52,494 bases of DNA from Gnetum montanum (lineage: Eukaryota; Streptophyta; Gnetopsida; Gnetales; Gnetaceae). Of the stretch, positions 35,340 to 47,605 are shown piece after piece. Both the position numbers and the translations under genes were made by a program. The DNA lies in contig MNCI01009624.1 in assembly GCA_015680685.1 (NCBI GenBank), positions 4,080 to 56,573 of the forward strand, read 5' to 3'. The first letter of the stretch is position 1. Every line of letters begins with the position of its first letter. Below the pieces are notes generated by a model that saw only the letters and a list, made by a program, of their open reading frames with translations, did not search any database and was not told the origin of the DNA.

Positions 35340-36480
35340 TATAGACCACTCTATCAAGCCTAGGAGGCAACCAAAGAGGAGATTGAATCCTAAGCTTAAG
35401 TAAGTTGTTAAATATGAAGTTAAACAACTTCTTAAGATAGGGTTCATCTATCCTATATCAGATAGTGAATGGATGATCCCACTTATGATTGTGCTAAAGA
35501 AAGAAAAAAAATGGAGAGTCCATATAGACTTCCAGTTGTTGAATATGGCAACATTTAAGGATCATTTTCCGTTGTCATTTGTGAACTGAGTGTTAGATAA
35601 AATTGTAGGGCATAACTACTATAGTTTTTTAGATGGTTATAGTGGTTATAACCAAATCCAAATAGCACTAAAAGATCAGGCCAAGATGACTTTCACAAGT
35701 CTCTAGGGACTTTTGCATATAAGAAGATGCCCTTTGGCCTATGCAATGCCCTTACAACTTTCCAATGACTAGTACTCATCATTTTTCAATAGTAGATCAA
35801 TCATAGTATGGAAGTCTTCATAAATGACATCTCCACCTATGCTACCAACTTTGAACAAGCCTTGGACCATCTAGAGTAAGTGCTAAAGCATTATGTGGAG
35901 ATAAACTTATGGCTCAATTAGTAGAAAAGCCATTTGATGATTTAAGAGGACATAGTTTTGGGACACCAAATTTCAAAAAAAGGGATAGAGGTGGATCCAG
36001 AAATATGTGAGGTCATTTCTTGGTCCTATTAGTTACTATAGGTGCTTTATCAAGAATTTCTCTAAAATCACTAAACCACTGGCGAAGCTTACCGTGAAGG
36101 ATGTACCTTTTGACTAGATCAAGGAACGCAAACAAGCATTCCAATAGTTAAAGCAAAAGCTTGTAGAAACTCCCTTTCTATGCACTCTAAATTGATCTAG
36201 ACCATTCCACATAATGATGGATGCATCCAACTATGCATTAGGGGTGATTATTAAACAATTGGTTGATTAGAAACATCCATATTACACCCATTAATGTAAG
36301 TAGGAACATTGTGGATGCATAACTAAATTAGACCACCATTGATAAGGAGGTCATGATGATGGTGTATCCCTAGAAAAAATTCAAGGACTATGTGCTTGGA
36401 TATCAAATCTTTATGCACATTGATTACCATGCCATCTATTTCTTGATGAATAAGCCATTGGTAAGCCCCTGTGTCATATG
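35340..36480 (+). pseudogene. El-D reverse transcriptase and RNase H
   Basis: The reading runs RRLNPKLK, a stop, VVKYEVKQLLKIGFIYPISDSEW, then FLDGYSGYNQIQIA (RT motif with the first catalytic Asp), MPFGL in a shifted frame, and a decayed FINDIS in place of the Y(V/I)DD box near 35815-35832. RNase H follows with FHIMMDASNYALGVI at about 36207-36255. Many stops and at least two frameshifts make it inactive. Upstream residues match the Athila/Tat style of RT. Confidence 0.85.
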
Positions 36481-36489
36481 ATGACTAGT

Positions 36490-37960
36490 AATTTTGCAAG
36501 AATTTTATTTGATCATGGTGAAGATAAAAGGAATTGAGAACTTGGTCATCAATCATTTATTTCAATTACAATGGGATAATAAGAAGGATGAGGAGCCTTT
36601 ATCTAATCAATTTCTAGATGAACTCCTCTTTGCTAAATCCATTGATTTCCAATATCTAAGGGATACCAATTGGTATGATGAATTCCTCTCCTATATTCTT
36701 ACACAAGAGACTCTAGTAAAATGGGACAATAAGAAGAAACCATAGTTTCTTCACCAAGTCAAGCATTATATAGAGATCCAAGGTAACTTGTACAAGGCTT
36801 ATTCCAATGGCTTAGATTGATGGTGTATACCTAATGATGATTAGTTGCACATCCTTTAGGATGCTAATGAGGATCCTTATAGGAGCAATCATGCAGAAAG
36901 GAGGATGGCTACAAAGATCCTCATGGTAGGATACTTTTGACCAAAAATCTTCATGGATGCATGCCATTTCTCCTATTTATGTGAATGCTATCAAAAGGAT
37001 GAAGGAATATCTATATGAATGAAAGAGCCTCAATAGTAAATCTAACCACTAGAGCCTTTCGACTTCTGAAGCATTAACTTCATGGAATCCATTACTCCCA
37101 TGTCAAATGGGAAGGCTTACATCATAATTACTGTTGACTACTGCACCAACTTGGCTAAAGCTGTAGTAGTGTTAGATTTTACATCTAGCACTGCAACTCG
37201 GTTTGTACAACAATAGATGGTGAATAGGTTTGGTGTGCTTAGAGCACTCATTTCTAATAATGAAACCCACTTTACAGGGTCTACTTTCAAAAACTAATGC
37301 AACGGGTGCAACATAAACTTAGAATCCCCTATCACCCCCAAGCTAATGGTTAAGCTAAAGTTATCAATAGGAAGATCACTAGGATACTAACATGAATGAT
37401 TAGTAGATATAGAAAGGACTAGAGTACTAAACCCAACGATGTGCTTTGGGCATATCATTCAACTTGGAAGCTTCCTCTAGGCTACTCTCCCTATTAGTTA
37501 GTGTACAAAAAGTTACTAAAACTTCTAATCCAAGCCAAACTTCATATACTTACAATAGCATGTGATCATAATCTTGACATTAATCTAGCACAAAAGAATA
37601 ACTAATGAAACTCAATGTGCTAGATCAGAACTGACAAGTAGCCCTAATGATGAATGAAGTGCACAAGGCACACTCTAAACAACATCATGATGCATGGATA
37701 AGAAGAGTTAAATTCCAATTGATAAATAAAGTTCTTTTCTATAATCCCATGCATGTGTCACAATGCATTAAGTTTTAAACATTATGGGCAGGACCTTACA
37801 TAATATATGCAACTTTTCTTTTTGGTGCCATGACCATCTACCATCCATCAAGCCCTCACAAATGCCTATTGGTCAACATATAAGAAGTTAAGCCATTCCT
37901 AGAACCCAAAGTAACTAACAACACTAACACCTCTACCCTAGAACAAGGTCACTCAATTTT
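36490..37960 (+). pseudogene. El-D integrase
   Basis: Open piece 36494-36745 is the RNase H/integrase connector (IENLVINHLFQLQ, then the NQFLDELLF stretch). The HHCC zinc region is at about 36870-37000 (HAERR, then CHFSYLCECYQK). The core has PFDF, a TVDYCTNLAKA stretch, and FGVLRALISNNETHF, where the second catalytic Asp is Asn. PITPKLMVKLK replaces the usual YHPQANGQAE. Several stops. The pol end carries NIVVGEM near 37975-38000. Confidence 0.8.
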
Positions 37961-38988
37961 TAGGATCTCCTTTTCTTAACATAGTCGTAGGGGAGATGGC
38001 CATTCAAACTAACACCTTGATGAGACTAACTAGTTTTTCACCATTTTATTTTACATCATTCTTTGCATGTTTTCCATTTTCTTCCATATTTTCTTGATTA
38101 TTCATATATTTTTCCTTTTCTTTATTCCTATATTAATTTCATATAGTTTTATTGGAAATCATGCATTTTGTTCTTACTACTACAAGTCTGGAAGGTTATC
38201 TAAGCTATTGACCTTGTGATTGATTAACCAAAAGATTAATTTTTTTGTCTTTGCATTATGTTCTTTGCTAACAATCTATTATTTTTCTAGTGGTATCAAG
38301 TAGTGAGCTCACGACATCCATCCATTCCATTTGTTCCATGGGAAATCAATGTCCTAGAAGCACAATGGTTCTTTCATTCTACAATTTAAAAATCAATCAA
38401 TGATCTTGATATCCAATGAACTAAGAAGGGACCAAATGGGAATGGAAAAGGATTTGACCTCAAATAGATTTGATATGATTTCTCTTAACATCATTCTTAA
38501 GTTCTATAAAACTCCATTGATATATCATCATTCCTACCATCGACCATAAAAGGAGACTTGTCTTTGCATGGTGTGGTTCTTGTGAAAATAATAATAATAA
38601 TAATAAACAAAAACAAAAAAATGCACAGGAATTCAAAGCACATTTCTTAGACTTAATAATGGGATACAAGCACTAATTATGGGATTGGAAAGACATGTTA
38701 TCCATTCTTGAAGGCACCCCTCAAACTAAGGACCTTTCTTCTTCTTCTCTTGGAGTGATGGTTGTCCTTTGGGGTGACCTAGAATTTCAATCAATGAAAA
38801 GTGGACGTATGTTAATGTGAGACTAAAAGAAGATAGGATTTTATCTCCACTTGGAATAGATTAGTATCAAACCATCTTAATCACAATTTCTACCAAGATC
38901 CTTATGTGACTAAGATGTTGATTATCTCTTCCATATCTTCTCTCTTTACCATTCATTCAACTCATGATCTACCACCTCATTACCTCAT
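37961..38988 (+). other. El-D linker between pol and the extra ORF, left of El-A
   Basis: Pyrimidine-rich, apparently non-coding. The stretch around 38310-38350 (GTAGTGAGCTCACGACATCC) has a counterpart on the minus strand of El-A near 43510-43525. This supports the same element layout. An (AAT)n microsatellite lies at 38587-38606. The last five bases, CTCAT (38984-38988), are the target duplication of El-A. Confidence 0.6.
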
Positions 38989-39871
38989 TAATGAGTAGTG
39001 AGGTACCCCTATGCCCAACCATATGAATCACAAGCGTTCACGCACAATTTAGTCGAATTCCATGGATGGGGCTAGTTGTGCATCTAAATCATTATACCTT
39101 GATCACAGTTCACTGTCTTCCCACTTGGACTAGTGGTAGCTTTATCATGTATGGTTTAGTCTAGAGTGCGGTGTATGATGATTGGTGTTGCTAGCCCTAA
39201 GCTACTCCTAATGATAATAAAGAAAATAATTAATTAAGCTAATTAACAATGGAAAGTGAAGTCTAAACCAGCCTATGTGGAATGAATACCCATTCCTAAT
39301 CATCTGTACATGCCTTGGACTTCACGTAACTATTGTTGAGATTACCAAGCGTACATCACTGGGTGTACCAAACGATACACTACTAGCCTATTAAGTAATT
39401 ACACTTAAGCACTCACAATTAGTCATACTCATTCTACTTAATGAAAATAATAATAAAGAGCAATAAATGAAAAAATTAACTAAGAAAATAGTAAATAATT
39501 AAACAATTAAAAGTAATGATAAATCTAAGTGGATGTTGCATTGATGAAAGCAATCTCGATCTTTATTGTCAGTCATGTAATGCGTCCAAGTACATCACAC
39601 TCGAATAAGGATGTCATACAATCATTTAACATCACAATATGGGCATGTACTAAAAACTAATAGAACTTGAAATCTATGAAAAGCTATCTTAAATCTATCT
39701 GAAAAATCTATATCCCAACCATGCACCCCAAGTATGGTATTTATAGGCTAGCACAGAAAGGACGATATTGGATGCTTAACATCAAAGGTTATGCCCTGAT
39801 ATTGTATACTCGACACCGTGGCCTTGATATCAGATATCCAATATTGTGACCCTACAAAACATGACTCATTG
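38989..39871 (-). repeat. 3' LTR of El-A
   Basis: Starts TAATGAGTAG and ends GACTCATTG, slightly decayed family termini. A minus-strand TATA box (complement of TATTTATA) is at 39738-39745. ATATC/GATATC palindromes cluster at 39758-39850. The adjoining interior carries TACCTCCACGAC, whose complement GTCGTGGAGGTA is the likely polypurine tract. Confidence 0.88.
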
Positions 39872-40049
39872 TACCTCCACGACTAAATAAAAACTCATCC
39901 TCAAGTTAAACAAAATGAGGAACAAGTTCTTTACAAAAAATTACGAAGGTATGGGATTATTAACTGCCTTAAATAAATATGCAAAATTACTCTTCATGCT
40001 ACAATGGTGTCTTACAAAAAATATGGACAAAACATTATAAGACACAAAA

Positions 40050-41764
40050 TTAAGGAAGCTCATGTAGTTCCCAGAGGCAATGGCTCTTCCATCAGTCACT
40101 TCCCTTTGTCGCTAGGCTTCTGAAATTGGTAGTGGTTCAGGAGCACCTGCAACTTTTCCTCCTCAGTCCTTGAATCATGTACCACCTAGGCTACTAAGCA
40201 TATGTGTGTTGGAACTAGTACATCCCATGAACACGGTAGTCTACCTTGGTCTTAGCCATGACCAACTTCCCTTCTATGGTGATGAGGTGTAATTGCACTA
40301 CAATGACATCACAAGGATTGTCATTACTTGTCTCATCTACAACAATCTATCAAGTACATCCTCATGAGCTGTAGGAGTCATTGAAGTTCCAACAAGAATT
40401 TGTGCATCTCTAGTCTTAGTCAAGTTCACTGGGGGCACAATAGATACATTGAAAGATTCTTTAATGTAATATGTTATCACTTCTACTGCACTCATTGCAT
40501 CTTGATGCTGCATGACCATTATTGTGGCACCTTCTCCTATGTCAAGCATCACCTAGAAAGATGTAGCATTCCCAAAGATTTGTTAAGACCATTGGGCTTC
40601 TCCTCCTAATTGTAAAGAAATTCACCCTCTTGATGGATTCGCAAAAATGGTGGGCTATATAGTAGTAGTAATAACTCAAAAGAGTTTTGACTCATCCCTA
40701 CTTCCCCAACTGAGAGTTTTAGCAATTCTTTGTAGATAGCTCATCACAGGCCGATAATATTGTGGTGGTGGAGGTGAAACTTGTGGCTCACATTGCTTCT
40801 TGGGCTTTTACTTTGTTTCTTTTTCTAGTTCTAGTTTCTTTTCTATTTCTTGTTCTTTACCAAGGTCTTTCCTTGGCGTTGTAGGTTTAAGCAACTTAGT
40901 AAAAGAAGCATTTTGAGCCCTCTTGGGAATGTCATTGGTGTATCCTAGGATTCTAGCATGCTTGCATAGCTTCTTGATTAAATAAGGGAATGAAAGTGTT
41001 GGCTTCCTTACCTTCTTTTCTTTGAACCAACTTTGGATCCCCATGAAGTACATTTGAGAAAGATTGGCATTGAAATTTCCCATTAATATTGTACTTCCTC
41101 TAGCCACATAGATTGAGATTCTATTGAGACATTTAGTTGGGAAGAGGTGGTATGTGCCTATCTTAAAATAGGTCCTATTGTCTTTATTATACGCTTGTCT
41201 TAGCCATAACTTTCTTGTTTTTGAATCAAACCTCATGGATAGATGTGCCAACTTGGCTCCCAAATTAGGTAGATTTAGAGCCTCTATGATTGCTTTGACT
41301 AAAAAAGATATAGTGACTTTGCCGATGTTAACTGTGGTGCCTTCTTCCTTGTTGTGCCAAAATTGGTACGTCTCACTGAGGTACCATTCTCCACTTTTTG
41401 AAAAGATGTGCCATAATGGTGATGCCTAGAGTTGAATTTGAACTACCTCAAGAGAAAATGCCATAAATGGACCAAATTTCATCTCCACGATGACCATGGT
41501 TAACATGGATTTTTCCTAGATGGGTTCAAGGCATTCTTGGGACAATGTGAGGCATTGTCCTTGTAATGGAGCTTATGGTTCTATGGCCTCTCCTTGGACC
41601 AATTTCCCTATAATAGGAGCCTCTTGATCAATGCTAAATGATTGGGCCTCCTATTCCTCATGTTTAGCTAATGGGCCTTATTTTCTTGGTGTGCTTCTAC
41701 CACCTCTTGGGTGTTTAACTACCCCTTGCAAAGGTCCTTCTTGTCCTCCTCTTTTTGGGGCCAT
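40050..41764 (-). pseudogene. Extra downstream ORF of El-A (Athila-type ORF)
   Basis: Minus-strand reading from ATG 41764 (MAPKRGGQEG). The longest open piece is 40808-41263 (151 residues); another is 40337-40552. It has a LPNLGAKLAHLSM stretch, then YFKIGTYHLFPT, a YVARGSTI helix, and KPTLSFPYLIKKLCKHARI. The corresponding El-D frame at 48600-51230 has LPNIEAKLAEIS, YFKIATYHLNP and KTLSFSCLIHKL. The helix-rich pattern with a conserved FP.LI..LC resembles the plant transposon-protein domain in Athila-type elements, lying between integrase and the 3' LTR. Its role is unknown; earlier workers called such frames env-like. Stops break it. Confidence 0.6.
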
Positions 41765-43800
41765 CTATAATCAATCAAGAGTTTGATGTTACTAAGGTAT
41801 TGTTATTTATCATTAACAAGTTTATACCTTACTCATGACATTAGTTTTATTAAGTTCTTTAGCTCACATGATTGCAGAGTTAGAAAAACTTTCAAAAAAA
41901 TGCCCAAAAATTGTTAATCTTCTATTATGATCCTTAGTTATTGGCCTCTTTTTCCTTATGTATGGCTTATCATGATGGTTACGGTTCTTTGGGTGAGAGA
42001 ATTAGGTATTTTTGCTTTTATATGATTGATTATTCATTAAAACACTTAAAGGTTTTTAACATTCTTACCCTTAAAATACCTTCTGGGTGATAGCAAATTT
42101 TGGAAAATTGGTACAAGTTTTCTACGCAAGTGCCCTCCCCCAACTAAATTGAACACTCTAGGTTCAAATAGGTTCAAAAATCATGAAAATTAGAGTAGCA
42201 TGGAGCAAAATATTCAAAGTGGAATTTGATTGTGTAGGGCTCTTAGTTATGAGAGAAAAATTCAAAAACTCCCCTAGCTGCAAATGATGATAATGAATTT
42301 TGGAGCACCACAAGAGCTCTATATATAGTTTATATGGACCTAAGATTGCATACCCAATACCAGGTACTTGACATTGAGTTCGACCCGATATCGGGTAATC
42401 GATATCAGGGTGCTTGAATATACATATTATGAGGGTAGTCAACATGAAAAATAAAGCTTTGTAATATATGGAAGGATTTTAGGTCGAATCCAAAGTTCTG
42501 GGGGTAAGTGAGAATTTATATGTAGGAACCAGAAGTATTAGAAGATGGAATCACAAGCATTATAAGCTTTAGAAGATGCAAGAAAAGGGTTATAAGATAT
42601 ATGGGGTGGAGTGGATTGGTTATATGATAAGGAAAAGCATTGAATTTATCATTTATGAACTTGGAAGGTTTAAGATGATGCAGTTGTATCAAAAAAGTAT
42701 AAGTCACAGTAGTTACATAAGTGGGTCCTTCCTAAAGCTAGCGTCAACCCTTAATGCCCTTGTATAACCACATCAAAAATGTTTGTAAGCACCAAAGGTT
42801 CAATGCAACACATCCCTATGAAACAAAACACACATGTTAAAACCACCAATTTGAGAAAATAACTCTATGTCATACAAAACCATAAGTTAGGATCATACAA
42901 ACAGTGAGATGAGATGGATTGGAGAAAGGATTGCAAGAATTGGGATATGAGGTGCCTTACCATAGGCATAATGAATCCTTGTGTGTTATTAATGGTTAAG
43001 TAATCATTAGCCCTACTTTCCAAGATTCAAACCAAGTCCATACAACATTCCAGTGACATCACATTGTTTCATCACTTCATTCACCAACCATAAGACTACC
43101 ATCTCTACAAGGAGTAGCATCACTTGGCATTTTTTCCAAGGGAGGAGTTTATTAATGGCATGTCTTTTATTATGAAAGTAATCTAAGAAGCTGCCAAGCT
43201 TTAGGCATGGATACATGTCTTTCCAATGGGACCCTTAGAAATTTATTCAATGCCCTTTTATTTTACTCTTACTCCTATTTTCGTTAGATCTACAAGAATA
43301 TAATTACAACCTTAGCAAAATGATAGAACATACACAAGTGGTTAAAGAGAATCCACAAATCCCCTTGATGTCACACCCTTCATATTCCCACTTGGTTCTT
43401 CACTTTTCTGTCTAGGCACCATGATTACAAGTTTATTCTTAGTTTTGGTGATGAAAAAGAATATCATTTTGACCATAGCAAGAACCTCTTATTAACGGAA
43501 TGGGTGGATGGATGATGTGGCTTCACTATCCAAATAATCAATCCCTCATGACTTAACAACATAGAGAAAACCTCACCTCAATGGGTTACATGAGATCATT
43601 TTATTCACAAGTGAGATTAGTCACAAAGGAAAAGGAAACAAAGTGTAGAAAAAGATGAAAAATATAGGAAAAAAATTGTATCAAGAAATGAGAAAAGAAT
43701 AAAAAATTGTAAAACAAAAAGATGAAAAACACCTATTAATTTTGAATGTTAGGATGGGGTGTTTTCCCCACGACTAAGCATTTGACTGTGGAAAGAATTA
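41765..43800 (-). other. El-A linker between the deleted pol and the extra ORF
   Basis: No protein recognised. Near 43744-43765 the minus strand reads TTAGTCGTGGGGAAAACACC, related to ATAGTCGTAGGGGAGATGG at the end of El-D pol. Its length (about 1.75 kb from there to the extra ORF) matches that in El-D after El-A is removed. Confidence 0.5.
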
Positions 43801-45939
43801 ATAAGTGGATAGGTAGGCTCCATGCATGTGTAAAATTGTGTTAACCTTTCATTTTCAATCCACTGGGTATCTTTTGGTTTAGTGACGACTACGTAGATAA
43901 GTTGTTATTCACACACTTGGTTGTTAAATGTACGATAGATTAGAGTATGAGTTGTGTCAATGTTGAAGATGTCTAACCCATGTTTGCACCCTTGATCCCT
44001 ATTAGGTATGCATGGATTTGTTTTTCCTTCCACACTACTAGATTCATTGCTTTTGTCAGATGTTGGAGTAACAAAGGTTGGTGGCCCTTGTGTAGGATTA
44101 GAGGATGTTGGTTATGAGAGGGAAGGTGTTATACTTGGTTGCCATTATGCTAGTTTAGATGATGTGGTAGGTCCATGAGTGTTGCACTTACACATGGGAG
44201 CTATCCTAAAGCAGGGACATTTCCGAGTTTGCAGTGGGAACCTACTAGCATTAGCTTGTCTATGCACATTCGTAACACAAGTGGCATTCATTTGTTGATG
44301 TTGTGGTGCTGAACCTTCTTGTGTTGTTGATAGTGGCATGTGATGAGATGGAGTACGACAATATCAAGGATAGGATGGAGGGTAAGAGGTGCAAGGTGAT
44401 GATCCTTCAGGAAATGTCATGGGTTAATGATACTCAAGAGAGTGATAGTAGCAATTTGAAGTAGAGGATGTAGAATTAGTTAGAAAAATGGGTTGTTGAA
44501 CATAATATCCATACAGTTTCAGCTGGTAGTAAGGGTAGGGTTGGTTTAGTGATGGCCTTCCCCATGACTGTGGGTTTTGCCAATGTAGTTGATGATAATG
44601 CTAAGGTTGGTATTAAGTCCCCCTAGGATAGTATGATTAGTTGTGGGACCGTCTATAACTACTGTGTGGAAAAGGGAATTTCCTAGGCATGTGCTTCTAT
44701 ACAAACTTGGGATTTAATGCAAAATCCCAATACTCATGTAGATGCAACATGACTGGACAATAGCCCTTTAGGTGATCATATACGTAGATGTCACATCTAT
44801 CATCTTTGTTTGTGGTGGAGTCTATAGTCTCATCTTCTTCAACCATTTTCCTTGTTTACTGATAAGTGTTCCTAGCTATTTCTTAGTTCTTCTTCCTCCA
44901 TTTATTGTGATCCCTAGTTCATTTTGCTTACCTTTTTCTCTACGGATTCTACGAAAGTTGTAACTTTCTCATTTATCCACTCAAACATCCTATCAAACTT
45001 TGCTTCAAGTTCATTAATAGACTTTTGTATCGACAAGGTTCATTACAGAATCAACTTATCAAGAGCGGCCTCTTTCTCCTTACCATAGATATGGACCTTC
45101 TTTTTTTGAAGAGTTGGGTCCCAGTGATATTTCTTAACATTCTCCCATTTGCATAGCTCCCTTCTTCTTTTGTCACACACTTGATTAGCTCTCAAATCTA
45201 CTGTGTTCATAGCTTGTATAGTTAACCTGGAGCATACATTCCAAGGGTCTCCCTTGTTTCATTACAACACCCATCTATGATGTGGAAAATTTTCTCTTCC
45301 TTAGAGAAACCATGGCTTGGGCATCTATTTAGTAAAGAATAATATCTATCCAAGGCCATATCCAAGGGTTCATGTTGTTCTTGTCTTCATCCTTGGATCT
45401 GTCTCCTCAAGTTGGACACCCTCGCATAGGTTTGGTATTTCTCATTATAGACTTCCAGCATGGTGGACCACTATCAAATTGAATTTGGTTTCAACGATCT
45501 ATACCATACTTCGACTTTATCGATTAGTGTCCTAGGGAAGAGTTTAAGCTTTTACCACCTACTTTCAATGTTGTATAAGGAACAAACATCATGGAAGGCT
45601 TGTAGATGATGTTGTCAATCCAAATCATAGCCTCCCGCAAATTTAGGGATATTATTCATATCAAGCCTAGGTAGGTGACTTTCCTTCCAATGCTAGTGGG
45701 ATATCTTAACAACCTCTATGATCTACATCAGGGTTCATCAACATTAGCCATATTGTGATGAAAATTTCTATTTCTATTCATTTGATTGTGATGATTTTTC
45801 CTATGTTCATTTTGACATCTTTGATTTTTTCCATGATTTTGGTTTCTATTTTTATCTTTGTTTTGACACCAATGATGAGCTTGGTCTTTATACCTACATT
45901 CATCTTAGTCAAAACTAGACATTAAAGAGGAAGAGGAAG

Positions 45940-46303
45940 TGTTGGCGACCGTTTGGGACGCGACCGCCAACGAGTGTCCTCAAACAGGATTTAGGTGCCC
46001 GCTGGTCTCTGGCTACACCAAGGCCCAGATACCTCCAAATAACTCAGTAGTTAATGTGAGTATGTGTGTGTGCTGTTGCGGCGTGCGGTTGTGTGCAATG
46101 TAACGATTGCGTGTGTGTGAAATACAAATGACTTANGCAACATTTTCATTTCTATTCCAACTTCATGGTTAATTAACTGTTGCAGAATTCTTTACAAGAA
46201 AGAACATAATCCTCCTTGAACAATTTCAGTTCATTAGGATTCTGTACCTCACCATTTGCAAATAAGTCCACCTGTTCCATGAAATGGTAAAAATGTGCCA
46301 ACA
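45940..46303 (+). mobile_element. Solo LTR, 364 bp, inside El-A gag
   Basis: Terminal TGTTGGC at the left and GCCAACA at the right form inverted ends, with a perfect target duplication GGAAG at 45935-45939 and 46304-46308. It splits the poly-Ser codons of the gag. Its GC content is higher than the surroundings, and a second, nearly identical start lies at 52340-52494. It belongs to a family distinct from the El-A/El-D and El-E LTRs. Orientation cannot be set without an internal region. The only ambiguous base of the window (46136) lies in it. Confidence 0.88.
46136..46136. other. Ambiguous base (N)
   Basis: A single N within the solo LTR, likely an unresolved difference between repeat copies or an assembly join. 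Confidence 0.95.
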
Positions 46304-46718
46304 GGAAGATGAGGAACTGGGAGGATTGCCATGGCTCCTATAGTATTCCCCATGGTCCCTTGATTTATCTTTTCTAGGTTTTGAGGAGGTCCTAGACCTT
46401 ATGGCCTCCCCTAATCTAGGACTTCCTTCATTGCCTCTAGGGTTGTCTGCCTTAGGTGAATGTAGTCCTTGAGTGTCATCAAGGTGGTCATGAACATACA
46501 AAACCCCTACATGAGGTTGGTCACTCCAACTTTCTTCATCATATATCTTGTTAGTTCTCTAATGAATGCTTTTGCTATACACTGCATTATTGCCTCCTTG
46601 TTAGAGAGACATTGTTGTTGGTTAATGATGTGTGTGATTTAATATTTTCTAAAATATAAATCATTAATGTGTTTATAGTAATTGTGTATAATATAACTAA
46701 TCTAGATAACTAGCACCA

Positions 46719-46736
46719 TCCTCGGCAATGGCGCCA
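46719..46736 (-). other. Primer-binding site, tRNA-Asp type (El-A)
   Basis: The minus strand reads TGGCGCCATTGCCGAGGA, two changes from the plant tRNA-Asp complement. It is one base from the LTR and is the best-preserved copy in the window. Confidence 0.88.
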
Positions 46737-46737
46737 A

Positions 46738-47605
46738 TGATGAGTGGTGAGGTACTCCTACACCCAACCATAAGAATCACAAGTGATCATGCATGATCTG
46801 GTTGAATTTCATGGATGTGACTAGTTGTGCATTTAATCATTATGCCTTGATCATAGTTCATTATCTTCCCACTTGGACTAGTGGTAGCTTTGTCATGTAT
46901 GGTTTAGTCCAGAGTGAGGTACATGATGATTGATGTTGTCTAGCCTTAAGCTACTCCTAATGATAATAAAGAGATTAATTAATTAAGCTAATTAACAATG
47001 GGAAGTAAAGTCTACACTAGCCTATGTGTGATGAGTATCCATTCCTACTCATCCATACATGCCTTGGACTTCATGTAACTACCGCTGAGATTACCAAGTG
47101 TATGTCATTGGGTGTACCAAATAATATGTTGCTGGGCTACCAAGTAATTACACTTAAGCACTCATGATTAGTTGTACTCATTATGCTTAATGACAAAAAT
47201 AATAAAGAGCAATAAATGGAAACATAATCTAAGGAAAACAATAAACAATTAAACAATTAAAAGTAATGATAAATCTAAGTCAATGCTATAATGATGAAAG
47301 TAATCTTGATCTTTATTGTTAGTCATGTAATGCATCCAAGTACGTCACACTCAAATAAGGATGTCATACAATCACTTAACATCACACTACAGTCATGCAC
47401 TAAAAACTAACAGAACTTGAAATCTATGAAAAGCTATCTAAAATCTATCTAAAAATCTATATCCCAACCTTGCACCCCAAGTGTGGTCTTTATAGGCTAG
47501 CACGGATGCTTGACATTGGAGGTTGTGCCCTGATATTGGATATCTAACATTATTGCCCCAATATCAAATATATGATATCGTGGCCTTACAAAACATGACT
47601 CATCA
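46738..47605 (-). repeat. 5' LTR of El-A
   Basis: An 868-bp LTR with intact termini TGATGAGTGG and GACTCATCA. It aligns with 38989-39871 over its whole length with scattered substitutions. The GATATC-type cluster is at 47511-47585. Confidence 0.9.

Larger units (their letters stand above)
44000..46622 (-). pseudogene. Gag of El-A, interrupted by a solo LTR
   Basis: Minus strand from ATG at 46622. The first part has SPRLGEAIRSRTSSKPRKDKS and NPPSSSSS up to 46304; the solo LTR interrupts it, and it resumes with SSSS at 45939. After a basic, Asn/His-rich tract comes the Retrotrans_gag-like domain (about 45720-45350) with HHLQAFHD-, VWYRSL-like and SNLRRQIQG stretches. The zinc-knuckle remnant is near 44700-44780 (YDHLKGYCPVM), then a Pro/Tyr/Gln-rich linker with open piece 44145-44339. 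Stops and frameshifts throughout. Confidence 0.7.
38989..47605 (-). mobile_element. El-A: pol-less Ty3/Gypsy element, minus strand, nested in El-D
   Basis: LTRs 38989-39871 and 46738-47605 bound the element, with target duplication CTCAT at 38984-38988 and 47606-47610. The primer site left of the right LTR sets the minus orientation. The interior has gag (about 46622-44000), then jumps from the gag-end region to the post-pol linker (about 43790), so protease, RT and integrase are missing. The downstream extra ORF (41764-40050) is kept. It contains the solo LTR 45940-46303. It would need enzymes from a relative such as El-D. Confidence 0.9.

Noticed and set aside
36494-36745. Independent host gene of 83 residues
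   Set aside because: It is the RNase H/integrase connector of El-D and is in order with the pol remnants on both sides.
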